The notes below the pieces were generated by a model that was given only the letters and a program-made list of their open reading frames with translations, made no database searches and was not told the origin of the DNA. This document shows positions 7,664 to 14,547 of a stretch of DNA of 27,950 bases, piece by piece. Made by a program: the position numbers and the translations under genes. The DNA comes from DATBFX01 sp036558305. GTDB lineage: Bacteria; Chloroflexota; Chloroflexia; Thermomicrobiales; UBA6265. The first letter of the stretch is position 1. The number at the start of each line of letters is the position of its first letter. The stretch spans positions 1-27,950 of the forward strand of contig DATBFX010000493.1 of assembly GCA_036558305.1 (NCBI GenBank). The letters run 5' to 3'.

Positions 7664-9541
7664 TTAGCTGGTGCGGTTCCAGTTGGCGATGTTCCAGTAG
7701 AGGGCCTCCCAGATGTTGGGCGAGATGTTGCCGTCGCGCATGGTGTTGAGCACGGCGATCTTCTCGGCGGCGCGCTGGACGAGCGGGACGACGACGAAGT
7801 CGTTGATGACGATGTCGTTCATCTGGATGAAGAGCTGGGCCACCTTCTCGGCGTCGGTCTCCGTCGTGGCCTGATCGTACAGCGCGTCGTACTGCGGGTT
7901 GTTGTAGCGGGCGTAGTTGACGCCCGACCAGCCGTTGGCCTTCTGGGCGATGTTGGCCCCGTCCGGCCCGGCGTACCAGTTCTGCATGTACAGCAGCGGG
8001 AAGGGCGAACTCGGGCTGCTCGTGTACATCTCAAGGTCGCGGAAGAAGTGGGCGGCGCTCTGGTCGTTGCCGGCGGCGCTGTCGAAGAAGACCCCGGCGT
8101 CGACCTGGCCCAGCGTCACCTGGAACCCGGCCTTCTCCCAGTTGCTCTTGTTGACCGCCTGGGTCTTCTGCCGCACCGAATTGATCGTGGTGAAGTACTG
8201 GACCTTGAGCTGGACGCCGTCCTTCTCCCGCACGTCGCCGTTCTTCGTCCACCCCGCCGCGTCGAGGGTCTGGTTGGCCTTGTCCAGGTTAAACTCGTAG
8301 CTGGTGTTGGGCGATTCGTCCTTGGGGATGCCGGTCAGGATGTTCTTGGCCGCCGGCTCGCCCGGCGGTCCATCGTAGAACTGCACGGCGATCGTGTCGC
8401 GGTCGGTCGCCAGCGAGAGGGCTTGGCGGACGGCCTTGTCGGTCAGGAACGGGTGCGGGGTATTCATCTCCGCCCGCTCCCCGTTGACCTCCTTGTCCGG
8501 GTCGGCGAAGTTGAACAGGACGCGCTCGACGCTGGCGCCGGGCTGGGTTATGACCTTGCCCTTGCCGGCGGCCTCCATCTGCTTGAGGATGTTCGGCTCG
8601 ACCTGGAGATTCCAGGCGAAGTCCCAGTCGCCGGTCTGGAGGACGGCCTGGGCGGCCGAGGCGGCGTCGCCGCCGCCCTTGATGTTGACGGTGGCGAAGA
8701 AGGGCTTGGTCGGCTCGCGGTAGTTGTCGTTGACCTTGTAGGTGACCTGGTCGTTCTCCTTGAAGCTGTCGACCACGTAGGGGCCGGTGCCGATCGGCGC
8801 CTTGCGGAACTCGTCGTTGGCCGCCTGCGGGTCCTTGCCGTCCCAGAAGTGCTTGGGGTAGACGGAGCCCGTGTAGGAACTGGTGAACGGAACGAACCAG
8901 GACTGGGTGGGACTGGAGAAAGTGATCTTGACCGTCGCCGGGTCGACCGCCTCGACGTTGGCGATCGGCTGGTAGGTGGTGAAGTCGACCGACTGGTTCT
9001 TCGGGTCCATGATCCATTGCCAGGTGAACACCACGTCGTCGGCGGTGAAGGGCTGGCCGTCGCTCCACTTCACGTCGGGCAGCAGCTTGTAGGTGACCGT
9101 GGTCTGGTCCTGCGAGACGCCGCCGTTCTCGAGCGAGGGGACCTCGCTCACGAGCGTCGGCAGGAGGGTGCCGTCCTGGGCGTAGCTCATCAGCGGCTCG
9201 GTGATCAGGGCGGCCGCGAGTTGGTCTTTCGTCCCCTGCGCGACGTGGACGCTCAGGTGGGTGGCCGCCTGCCACTGCAAGATCTTCAGCGCGCCGCCCG
9301 CCCCACGCTGCTGGTTGTCCGTCCCCTCGGTGGGTCGGGTCGACTGGAGCGGGGCAGCGTCCTGGGCGTTCGGCGCCGCCGCGGCACCGCTCACCTTGAC
9401 CGAGTTGAGGATGAAGAGCACGACCGGCAACCCGACGCCGAGCGCCGTCGCCCGCGTGATGAACTCGCGGCGGGAGATCCGCCCCGACTTGAGATCCTGG
9501 TAGAGACTCCAGAACGGTCCGCTTTGCTGTGCGTCAGCCAT
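7664..9541 (-). CDS. Oligopeptide-type ABC transporter solute-binding protein, Tat signal
   Basis: A protein of 625 residues, starting at the ATG at 9539-9541 with AGGAGGT at 9551-9557. The N-terminus carries a twin-arginine motif (SGRISRREFITRA) followed by a hydrophobic segment (about residues 32-47) and an Ala-rich cleavage region, so the folded protein is probably exported by the Tat route. The body follows family-5 solute-binding proteins (DppA/OppA/NikA type): LLPDVKWSDGQPFTADDVVFTWQW, a GTGPYVV motif, AVRQALSLATDRDTIA, and a C-terminal YNNPQYDALYDQA segment. Such proteins deliver peptides, sugars or metal chelates to a membrane permease. No permease or ATPase gene is adjacent, so it is an orphan and the ligand cannot be named. 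It is transcribed alone, from a promoter about 200 bases upstream. Confidence 0.92.
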   Translation of the reverse strand: MADAQQSGPFWSLYQDLKSGRISRREFITRATALGVGLPVVLFILNSVKVSGAAAAPNAQDAAPLQSTRPTEGTDNQQRGAGGALKILQWQAATHLSVHVAQGTKDQLAAALITEPLMSYAQDGTLLPTLVSEVPSLENGGVSQDQTTVTYKLLPDVKWSDGQPFTADDVVFTWQWIMDPKNQSVDFTTYQPIANVEAVDPATVKITFSSPTQSWFVPFTSSYTGSVYPKHFWDGKDPQAANDEFRKAPIGTGPYVVDSFKENDQVTYKVNDNYREPTKPFFATVNIKGGGDAASAAQAVLQTGDWDFAWNLQVEPNILKQMEAAGKGKVITQPGASVERVLFNFADPDKEVNGERAEMNTPHPFLTDKAVRQALSLATDRDTIAVQFYDGPPGEPAAKNILTGIPKDESPNTSYEFNLDKANQTLDAAGWTKNGDVREKDGVQLKVQYFTTINSVRQKTQAVNKSNWEKAGFQVTLGQVDAGVFFDSAAGNDQSAAHFFRDLEMYTSSPSSPFPLLYMQNWYAGPDGANIAQKANGWSGVNYARYNNPQYDALYDQATTETDAEKVAQLFIQMNDIVINDFVVVPLVQRAAEKIAVLNTMRDGNISPNIWEALYWNIANWNRTS

Positions 9542-9575
9542 TGTTCAACGACCTCCTGTCTTGATCTCGAACCGG

Positions 9576-9623
9576 CTCGGCCGACTCCGGCCGAGCGAAG
9601 CAGCGTACCGGCGACGTCGCCGG
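9576..9623 (-). promoter_or_regulatory. Two strong hairpins in the 5' leader of the solute-binding-protein gene
   Basis: A palindrome of 16 bases (CCGGCGACGTCGCCGG, 9608-9623) and a hairpin CTCGGCCG-ACTC-CGGCCGAG (9576-9595) lie in the untranslated leader, the nearer one ending about 20 bases before the ribosome binding site. They could modulate translation or attenuate transcription. No known riboswitch class is recognised. The gap 9542-9876 otherwise holds only the promoter and ATGCAC repeats described separately. Confidence 0.4.
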
Positions 9624-9746
9624 CGGGTTCAGGGAGAACGCATGCACAGATCGTGCTCGGCGTGGGTCTTGCCGTTCGTGCTCCCGATCGTCGTCCTTCC
9701 TCCTCTAACCGATTGGACGACCGAACTCGTACGGTGGTAGCCGGAG

Positions 9747-9774
9747 AGTGTACCCCGGCTGGGCGCAGGATCAA
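9747..9774 (-). promoter_or_regulatory. Candidate promoter of the solute-binding-protein gene
   Basis: On the minus strand TTGATC (9769-9774) and TACACT (9747-9752) are separated by 16 bases, a fair match to a housekeeping promoter. Transcription would start near 9740, giving a leader of about 200 bases. Just upstream of the -35 box are GTGCATGCAC (9779-9788), a 10-base palindrome, and another ATGCAC at 9794-9799. These half-sites are 11 bases apart and suit an activator or repressor. Confidence 0.5.
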
Positions 9775-9876
9775 AGGTGTGCATGCACGAAAGATGCACG
9801 CAATCCTCAACCGAACGCTGTCGTCCGCTACGCAACGGCGGTCGGACAGGCACTCATCGGTCCCGTTCGACCACGG

Positions 9877-10410
9877 TCACGGGGCAACGACGCCCGCCGC
9901 GTACATCCTTCCCAGGAACCGTGACGGGACCGTCCCGAGCAGAACTGGTGCCTCGAATCCCGCGCTTCGCGCAACCGTGGCCAACGAGACGAACGACACC
10001 GCGTACGGTACCCACCGATTCCCGGCGTCGGTGTCGTACTCCACGACGATCAGGCGACCGCCCGGTTTCAGGTAGCCGCGCCAGCGTCGCAGCAGCGCCA
10101 CCTGATCGCGCGCGTAGTGGATGGCGTTGGCCGCGACGATGCCGTCGAGGGCTGGCAGCGCCAGCGGTTCGGTGAAATCGGCAACCTGGGTCCGCAGATG
10201 GGTGCCCGGAAAGTGCCGATCGACCGCCGCGCGGAGCGTCCCGAGCGCGTTCCGATCGCGGTCGATCGCGACGATCTCGACGTCCGGTCCCGCCACGTCG
10301 CGCAACGCCAGCGTGAACGCTCCCGTCCCCGCCCCCAGGTCCGCCCAACTCCCGCCACTCCCCGCCCCCACGCCCGGCGCGATCAGGCGAACATGGTCCG
10401 AATGATCCAT
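9877..10410 (-). CDS. Class I SAM-dependent methyltransferase
   Basis: A 177-residue protein from the ATG at 10408-10410. The frame is open much further upstream, but that part is antisense to the flavoprotein gene. Motif I is DLGAGTGAF (residues 24-32), the acidic ribose-binding position is in VAIDRD (Asp50), and LKPGGRLIVVEYD follows as the strand after motif III. These mark a small class I methyltransferase that uses S-adenosylmethionine. The substrate is not evident. There is no Shine-Dalgarno sequence. TATTAT (10417-10422, minus strand) ends six bases before the ATG, so the message may be leaderless. It diverges from the acyl-CoA-dehydrogenase-like gene, with 78 bases between the start codons. 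Confidence 0.85.
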   Translation of the reverse strand: MDHSDHVRLIAPGVGAGSGGSWADLGAGTGAFTLALRDVAGPDVEIVAIDRDRNALGTLRAAVDRHFPGTHLRTQVADFTEPLALPALDGIVAANAIHYARDQVALLRRWRGYLKPGGRLIVVEYDTDAGNRWVPYAVSFVSLATVARSAGFEAPVLLGTVPSRFLGRMYAAGVVAP

Positions 10411-10488
10411 GGCACCATAATAACCGCGGGCGCACGCCGCCCGCGCCAACTCGACGCTCGAAGCTCGCAACTCACCAGACGGAGAACC

Positions 10489-11658
10489 ATGACCGCCCTG
10501 CTGACCACCGAGACCGACCGCCGCGCCGAGTTCGTCGCGCTCGCCGGCGACCTGGCCGACCGCTTTGCGACCCGAGCGGCAGCATACGATCGCGACAACC
10601 GCTTCCCGTTCGAAAACTTCCGCGACCTCCACGAGTCCGGCTACCTCGCCCTCACGGTCCCGGCGGAGTACGGCGGGCGTGGCGCCACCTCGCTCGAACT
10701 GGCCGCCGCGCAGGAACGACTCGCCCAGGGCGACGGTTCGACCGCGCTGGGGGCGACGATGCACCTGGGGATGATCGGCCGCCTCGCGGCGACGCGGATC
10801 TGGCCCGAGGACCTCTTCGCCGCGGTCTGCCGCGACGTCGTCGCGCACGGTGCCTTGATCAACTCGGCGCACAGCGAACCGGACCTGGGAAGCCCCAGCC
10901 GGGGCGGTCTGCCCAGCACCACCGCCGTCCGCACGGTCGACGGTTGGCGGATCAACGGCCGCAAGAGCTGGACCACCCTCGCCCCGGCGCTGACCTACGT
11001 CCACCTCCTCGCCACCGCGGAGGAAGACGGCCACGAGCCGCGCCGCGCCAACTTCCTGCTCCGCGCCGATACGCCGGGGCTGCGCATGGTTGAGACCTGG
11101 GACAACCTGGGGATGCGCGCCACCGGCAGCCACGACCTGGTGCTCGAGAACGTCGAGGTTCCGGCCGAAGCGCTGGTGCCGGACGGAGGGTCGTCGCTTC
11201 CCGGCGACGGTCGCGACTGGGGCGTTTTCGCGGGTCAGGCGGTCTTTCTCGGGCTGGCGAAGGCGGCACGGGACGTGGCGATCGCCTACGCCCGGGAGCG
11301 CCGGCCGAACGGGATGGCGGGACCGATCGCCGAGTTGCAGACGGTGCAACACCGGGTCGCCGAGATGGAACTGCTGCTCTTGCAGGCCCGGACGCTCTTT
11401 TACGCCACGGCCGAACGCTGGCAGCGCGAACCGGAGCAGCGCGACGCGATGGGGTGGCAATTGGCCGCCGTCAAGTACACCGTCAGCAACCACGCGATCC
11501 GCGTCGGCGACCTCGCCCTTCGGGTCGTCGGTTCCGCCGCTCTCTCCCGCACCATGCCGCTTGAACGCATCTTCCGCGATCTCCGCGTCAGCATCGGCCA
11601 ACCGCCGATCGACGACGCCGCGCTGACGACGATCGGGCGGGCGGCGCTCGGGGTGTGA
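10489..11658 (+). CDS. Acyl-CoA-dehydrogenase-like flavoprotein
   Basis: A 389-residue protein from the ATG at 10489, with GGAGA just upstream. It has the three-part acyl-CoA dehydrogenase fold: an N-terminal helical domain (LTVPAEYGGRGATSLE), a middle beta domain with NGRKSWTT and NLGMRATGSHDLVLENVEVP, and a C-terminal helical bundle (AYARERRPNG...IAELQTVQHRVAEME). FAD binding is expected. The C-terminal end reads RDLRVSIGQPPIDDAALTTIGR, in place of the YEGT-type segment that carries the catalytic glutamate of classical enzymes such as medium-chain acyl-CoA dehydrogenase. That ending is closer to the oxygenase-like branch (DszC, SfnB or flavin-dependent hydroxylases). It may therefore be a flavin oxidase or monooxygenase and not a beta-oxidation enzyme. 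The substrate is unknown. Confidence 0.88.
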   Translation: MTALLTTETDRRAEFVALAGDLADRFATRAAAYDRDNRFPFENFRDLHESGYLALTVPAEYGGRGATSLELAAAQERLAQGDGSTALGATMHLGMIGRLAATRIWPEDLFAAVCRDVVAHGALINSAHSEPDLGSPSRGGLPSTTAVRTVDGWRINGRKSWTTLAPALTYVHLLATAEEDGHEPRRANFLLRADTPGLRMVETWDNLGMRATGSHDLVLENVEVPAEALVPDGGSSLPGDGRDWGVFAGQAVFLGLAKAARDVAIAYARERRPNGMAGPIAELQTVQHRVAEMELLLLQARTLFYATAERWQREPEQRDAMGWQLAAVKYTVSNHAIRVGDLALRVVGSAALSRTMPLERIFRDLRVSIGQPPIDDAALTTIGRAALGV

Positions 11659-11769
11659 AGGGCGGGAGGCGGAGGGCGGAGGGCGGAGGGCAGAAGGCGG
11701 AAGGAGAGACGGGGAAGTTTAGGATCGTCCGGCCGCCTCCCGCCCTCCGCCCTCCGCCTTCCGCCCTCG
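11659..11769. repeat. GGAGGGC-type repeat forming an imperfect inverted repeat
   Basis: Immediately after the flavoprotein stop codon are several near-tandem copies of a 7-base GGAGGGC/GGAAGGC unit (about 11660-11705). The opposite-strand pattern (GCCCTCC/GCCTTCC) occupies about 11731-11769. The two arms can pair imperfectly across a loop that contains the stop codon of the convergent XRE-type gene. It could work as a two-way terminator. The right arm is also translated as the last residues of the regulator. Confidence 0.6.
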
Positions 11770-12123
11770 TCGCGCGTGTTCGACCGCGACCCGGATCAGC
11801 GTCCGCACGTCGGCGGCGACGTCTGATGGGAGCGTGGGATCGAGGATCGATTCGACGAGTTCGACCATCAGGGGGTCGTTCCAGGCATCCGAGCGGAAAT
11901 CGGCGCTGGCGAGCAGGCGCTCGCGCTCGACCGGTGTCAGCTTCATCGCGGCGGCGAGGGTGTCGATCGTGCTCCGCTCGGGGGTGCGCGAACCGCCTTC
12001 GAGGCGGGAAACCGAACTGGGATCGAGTCCGGCCCGCTCGGCGAGTTGGGTCTTGGTCCAGCCGAGTTCTTCGCGATAGGCGGCGAGGAGTCGCCCGAAC
12101 TCGGTCGTGCCGCCGTCCGACAC
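11719..12123 (-). CDS. XRE-family helix-turn-helix regulator
   Basis: A 134-residue protein starting with GTG at 12121-12123, preceded by AGGGGA on the minus strand. Residues about 8-66 form a Cro/C1-type helix-turn-helix: FGRLLAAYREELGWTKTQLAERAGLDPSSVSRLEGG, then ERSTIDTLAAAMKLT. Residues about 67-115 are helical, and may mediate dimerisation or a structural role as in stand-alone regulators. The last 15 or so residues (GRKAEGGGREAAGRS) are encoded by the right arm of a low-complexity repeat, which suggests that the repeat has overrun the original 3' end. It lies 97 bases downstream of the PQQ-type dehydrogenase gene in the same direction. Its target is unknown. Confidence 0.85.
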   Translation of the reverse strand: MSDGGTTEFGRLLAAYREELGWTKTQLAERAGLDPSSVSRLEGGSRTPERSTIDTLAAAMKLTPVERERLLASADFRSDAWNDPLMVELVESILDPTLPSDVAADVRTLIRVAVEHARRGRKAEGGGREAAGRS

Positions 12124-12220
12124 CGCCTTGTCCCCTTAGTTTCGACGCGCCGACGCCGCCCGTCGTGCGTGGGACTGTAGCACGCGGCCGGGTTTTCACC
12201 GTCGGAGACGGCTGCGTCGG

Positions 12221-13414
12221 CTACGTGGCGGCGGTCACCGCGTAGAGCCCGCCGTCGAGTTCGACGACGTACAACTCGCCCGTGGCGTCCTCGCCGAACG
12301 AGACGATGCTGTGGCCGGAGGCGACCGGGCCGGCGGTGAGCCAATTGCCGGCCGCGTCGCGCCCGAGACCCCAGATCCCGGCGCCGCAGTAGTCGGCGAA
12401 GAGGTAGACGCCGACCAGGGTGGGGACGGCAGCGCCGCGATAGACCGTGCCGCCCGTAATCACGCAACCGGCGTCGCGGGCGAAGCCGGAGACGGGCGGG
12501 ACGAAGGCGGCGCAGGCGGCGGGATCGGCATCGTTGCAGTCCATTCCCTCCATCTCATCCCAGCCGAAGTTCTGGCCGCCGCTGCCGGCCGGCACCAGAT
12601 CGACCTCCTCGTAGACGGAGGAACCGACGTCGCCGATCCAGAGGTCGCCGGTGGCGCGGTCGAAGGCGAAGCGCCAGGGGTTACGCAGTCCCCAGACCCA
12701 GATCTCCGGTCGCGCCTCCGGGTTGCCGACGAACGGGTTGTCCGGCGGGATCGCGTAGGGTTGGCCGCCCTCCTCGCGATCGACGTCGAGGCGGAGGATC
12801 TTGCCGAGGAGGGTGTCGAGTTTCTGCCCGTTCTGGCCGTTGCCGCCGCCCCCGTCGCCGAGACCGACGTAGAGGTAGCCGTCCGGTCCGAAGAGGAGCA
12901 GCCCGCCGTTGTGGTTGGCGGCCGGCTGGGCGACGGTCAGGATCGTCTCGGCGCTCGCCGGGTCGGCACGGTCGGGATCGCCGGCGGCGACGTGGTAGCG
13001 GACGACCTGGGTGTCGCCGTTCAGATCCGTGTAGTCGACGTAGAACCGCCCGTTCTCCGCGTACCGGGGATGAAAGGCGACGCTCAACAACCCGCGTTCC
13101 CCACAACACCCGACGAGCGGGGTGATGTCGAGAAACGGCTGGTCCGCCTTGACCCCGTCGCGGACGATCCGAATCCGCCCGGTTTGCTCGACGACGAAGA
13201 GGCGGCCGCTCCCATCCCCGGCGTCGACGACGTGGACCGGCCGCTCGAACCCATCGGCGACCGGCGAGAGGGTGAAGGCGAAGGTGGCGGGGTCGAAGGG
13301 CACGGTGGGTGTTTGGGCCGAGGCGACTATTGTCGGGATGATCGAGATAAGCGCGACGAGGATGGCGATTGGGGTGATACGGCGCGAACGTCGTGCTGAG
13401 GTAGACGCGGTCAC
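12221..13414 (-). CDS. PQQ-dependent sugar dehydrogenase (soluble aldose/YliI type), exported
   Basis: A 397-residue protein from the GTG at 13412-13414, chosen because GGAG stands five bases upstream and a signal peptide begins there (RRSRRITPIAILVALISII...ASAQT). The rest is a six-bladed propeller of the soluble glucose/sorbosone dehydrogenase family: FERPVHVVDAGDGSGRLFVVEQ, GERGLLSVAFHP, AANHNGG with the catalytic-site histidine, GPDGYLYVGLGDGG, WGLRNPWRFAFD, and GGTVYRG near the end. Such enzymes oxidise sugars with bound pyrroloquinoline quinone and calcium outside the cytoplasmic membrane. Several family members have lost this activity, and the substrate cannot be predicted. An unusual cysteine pair (GCCGE) and three further cysteines near the C-terminus could form disulfides. 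Confidence 0.9.
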   Translation of the reverse strand: MTASTSARRSRRITPIAILVALISIIPTIVASAQTPTVPFDPATFAFTLSPVADGFERPVHVVDAGDGSGRLFVVEQTGRIRIVRDGVKADQPFLDITPLVGCCGERGLLSVAFHPRYAENGRFYVDYTDLNGDTQVVRYHVAAGDPDRADPASAETILTVAQPAANHNGGLLLFGPDGYLYVGLGDGGGGNGQNGQKLDTLLGKILRLDVDREEGGQPYAIPPDNPFVGNPEARPEIWVWGLRNPWRFAFDRATGDLWIGDVGSSVYEEVDLVPAGSGGQNFGWDEMEGMDCNDADPAACAAFVPPVSGFARDAGCVITGGTVYRGAAVPTLVGVYLFADYCGAGIWGLGRDAAGNWLTAGPVASGHSIVSFGEDATGELYVVELDGGLYAVTAAT

Positions 13415-13522
13415 GAGGGCTCCTCTCTCCGCGCGTTGTTGCCCGGCGCGGCTATGTGACCATACTGCGATGCGACGACTCAGGTTGCATCGAGAGACCC
13501 TCGAATATAAGCGGACTTCGAT

Positions 13523-13556
13523 TACAACTACAGTTGTATGCAATCATGGTTGTAGT
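13523..13556. promoter_or_regulatory. TACAACT/AGTTGTA dyad with a third half-site
   Basis: TACAACT (13523-13529) and AGTTGTA (13532-13538) form a perfect dyad with a 2-base centre. GTTGTA recurs at 13549-13554, 16 bases after the same half-site in the dyad. The site sits in the AT-richer spacer about 110 bases upstream of the start of the PQQ-type dehydrogenase gene and resembles an operator for a dimeric repressor. The other neighbour (ending at 13642) points toward it, so the dehydrogenase gene is the likely target. Confidence 0.45.
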
Positions 13557-13566
13557 CCAACGCGGT

Positions 13567-13586
13567 TGCCATCGAGCGCGATGGCA
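13567..13586. terminator. Hairpin downstream of the unrecognised gene pair
   Basis: TGCCATCG (13567-13574) and CGATGGCA (13579-13586) form a perfect 8-bp stem with an AGCG loop. It lies about 55 bases after the stop codon of the minus-strand 197-residue gene. No T-run follows, so termination is only plausible. Confidence 0.35.
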
Positions 13587-13641
13587 GTCTGGCGTCGAAG
13601 GTGCAACCAACGACAGCAGCCTGGGCCAAAGCAAAGACCGC

Positions 13642-14235
13642 CTATTCTTCGGTGCCGATCTGCCACCGGATCAGCACGGCGTCCGCTCGCGTCAGCCGCC
13701 GCCGCCAATCGCGATGGATCGGTCTCACCCCGAACTCCTCGATGAGCATGCGGACGAAGGCGGCCAGCGTGACGCGCTCGGTCGTGAGGTGCAGCTTGTC
13801 GAGCCGAATGGCTCGTCTCGTCGTCGTGGTGACCTGGGCGGCGAGGGAAGCGGAGATGTGCAGGTGGGGATGATCGGGGCCGGAAAACCGCGAACCCGGC
13901 TGCCAGTGGTAGACGAGCAACTCGCGGTGGTCGTGATCCAGGAGCCGGTATTCGTAGGCAGCGACGTGCACGGAGCCGGATTGGCTCTTGATCTCGTCCG
14001 AACCGTCGCCGGACTGGTAATCGAGCCGAAAGTCAAAGTGCAGTCCGGTCGGACCCGCGGGCCCACGCAACGACGCTGGCTTCCCGGGTTGGCCAAGACT
14101 TATCGTGTGCGCCGGATAGGCGAAGAACGGGTTCGGGGTGACGGACGGAAGCTGCCGGGTGATGCAGCCGGTCGCGGCTCTGATGCCGTCGGTGAGATTG
14201 TCGGCGGTGGTTCTAAAAGCGGACGCTGCGCACAA
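13642..14235 (-). CDS. Unrecognised protein, second gene of a coupled pair
   Basis: A frame of 197 codons that begins with TTG at 14233-14235, inside the end of the preceding gene. No in-frame ATG lies near, so translation probably depends on coupling. No family is recognised with confidence. The middle contains HFDFRLDYQSGDG, then YEYRLLDHDHRELLVYHWQPG and GPDHPHLHIS, a strand-rich, His- and aromatic-rich core. The C-terminal half has LHLTTERVTLAAFVRMLIEEFGVRP, a clear helix. There is no signal peptide or membrane segment. The arrangement (small first gene, larger overlapping second gene, isolated promoter) resembles toxin-antitoxin modules, but no catalytic motif supports that. It could equally be a conserved metabolic pair. 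The function is unknown. Confidence 0.7.
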   Translation of the reverse strand: MCAASAFRTTADNLTDGIRAATGCITRQLPSVTPNPFFAYPAHTISLGQPGKPASLRGPAGPTGLHFDFRLDYQSGDGSDEIKSQSGSVHVAAYEYRLLDHDHRELLVYHWQPGSRFSGPDHPHLHISASLAAQVTTTTRRAIRLDKLHLTTERVTLAAFVRMLIEEFGVRPIHRDWRRRLTRADAVLIRWQIGTEE

Positions 14236-14488
14236 GGGGCATCATCATCACGAGCCGGTTGATTTTGTGATACACGTCCATGTCGGTCTCGTCGCGGTAC
14301 TCGCCAGCGTCGTAGCGCCGAAGGAACTCCTCGCCCGAGATCCCCAGGGAGTAGCGTGCCTCCTGGTCGAAGAGGTCCTTGGCCTCTTCCTCCGTCAGGA
14401 CGCGGACGCGGGGACCGGCGGTCCGGCGCACCAGGATCGGTCGCGTGCGCCGCGGTCGTGTTCGTGTTCGTTGCTCCGTCGCGACCAT
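14213..14488 (-). CDS. Unrecognised small protein, first gene of a coupled pair
   Basis: A 91-residue protein from the ATG at 14486-14488, with AGGA eight bases upstream. Residues 1-30 are very rich in Arg and Thr. Residues about 31-85 are acidic and helical: LTEEEAKDLFDQEARYSLGI, then SGEEFLRRYDAGEY and HKINRLVMMMPLVR. This second part, with its Gly-x-Ser-Gly-Glu-Glu-Phe turn, looks like a small conserved partner or regulator domain, but no named family is claimed. The gene ends 23 bases inside the next gene, so the two are translationally coupled. A basic tail plus an acidic helical part is common in antitoxins. That reading is only an inference. Confidence 0.72.
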   Translation of the reverse strand: MVATEQRTRTRPRRTRPILVRRTAGPRVRVLTEEEAKDLFDQEARYSLGISGEEFLRRYDAGEYRDETDMDVYHKINRLVMMMPLVRSVRF

Positions 14489-14547
14489 TCGTTCTGTCCT
14501 CGGCACGACCTTCACTTGCCGAGAACGAGCATACCACGTCGGTCGCC

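Noticed and set aside
7613..10075. An 820-codon plus-strand frame.
   Set aside because: It is antisense to the solute-binding-protein gene, and its product is a low-complexity Val/Gly/Leu/Arg/Asp mixture.
10411..11601. An upstream extension of the methyltransferase frame.
   Set aside because: The extra residues are antisense to the flavoprotein gene. The methyltransferase fold starts at the ATG at 10410.
13452..13634. A small minus-strand frame of 60 codons near the dyad.
   Set aside because: It has no ribosome binding site or family likeness, and it overlaps the operator and hairpin.
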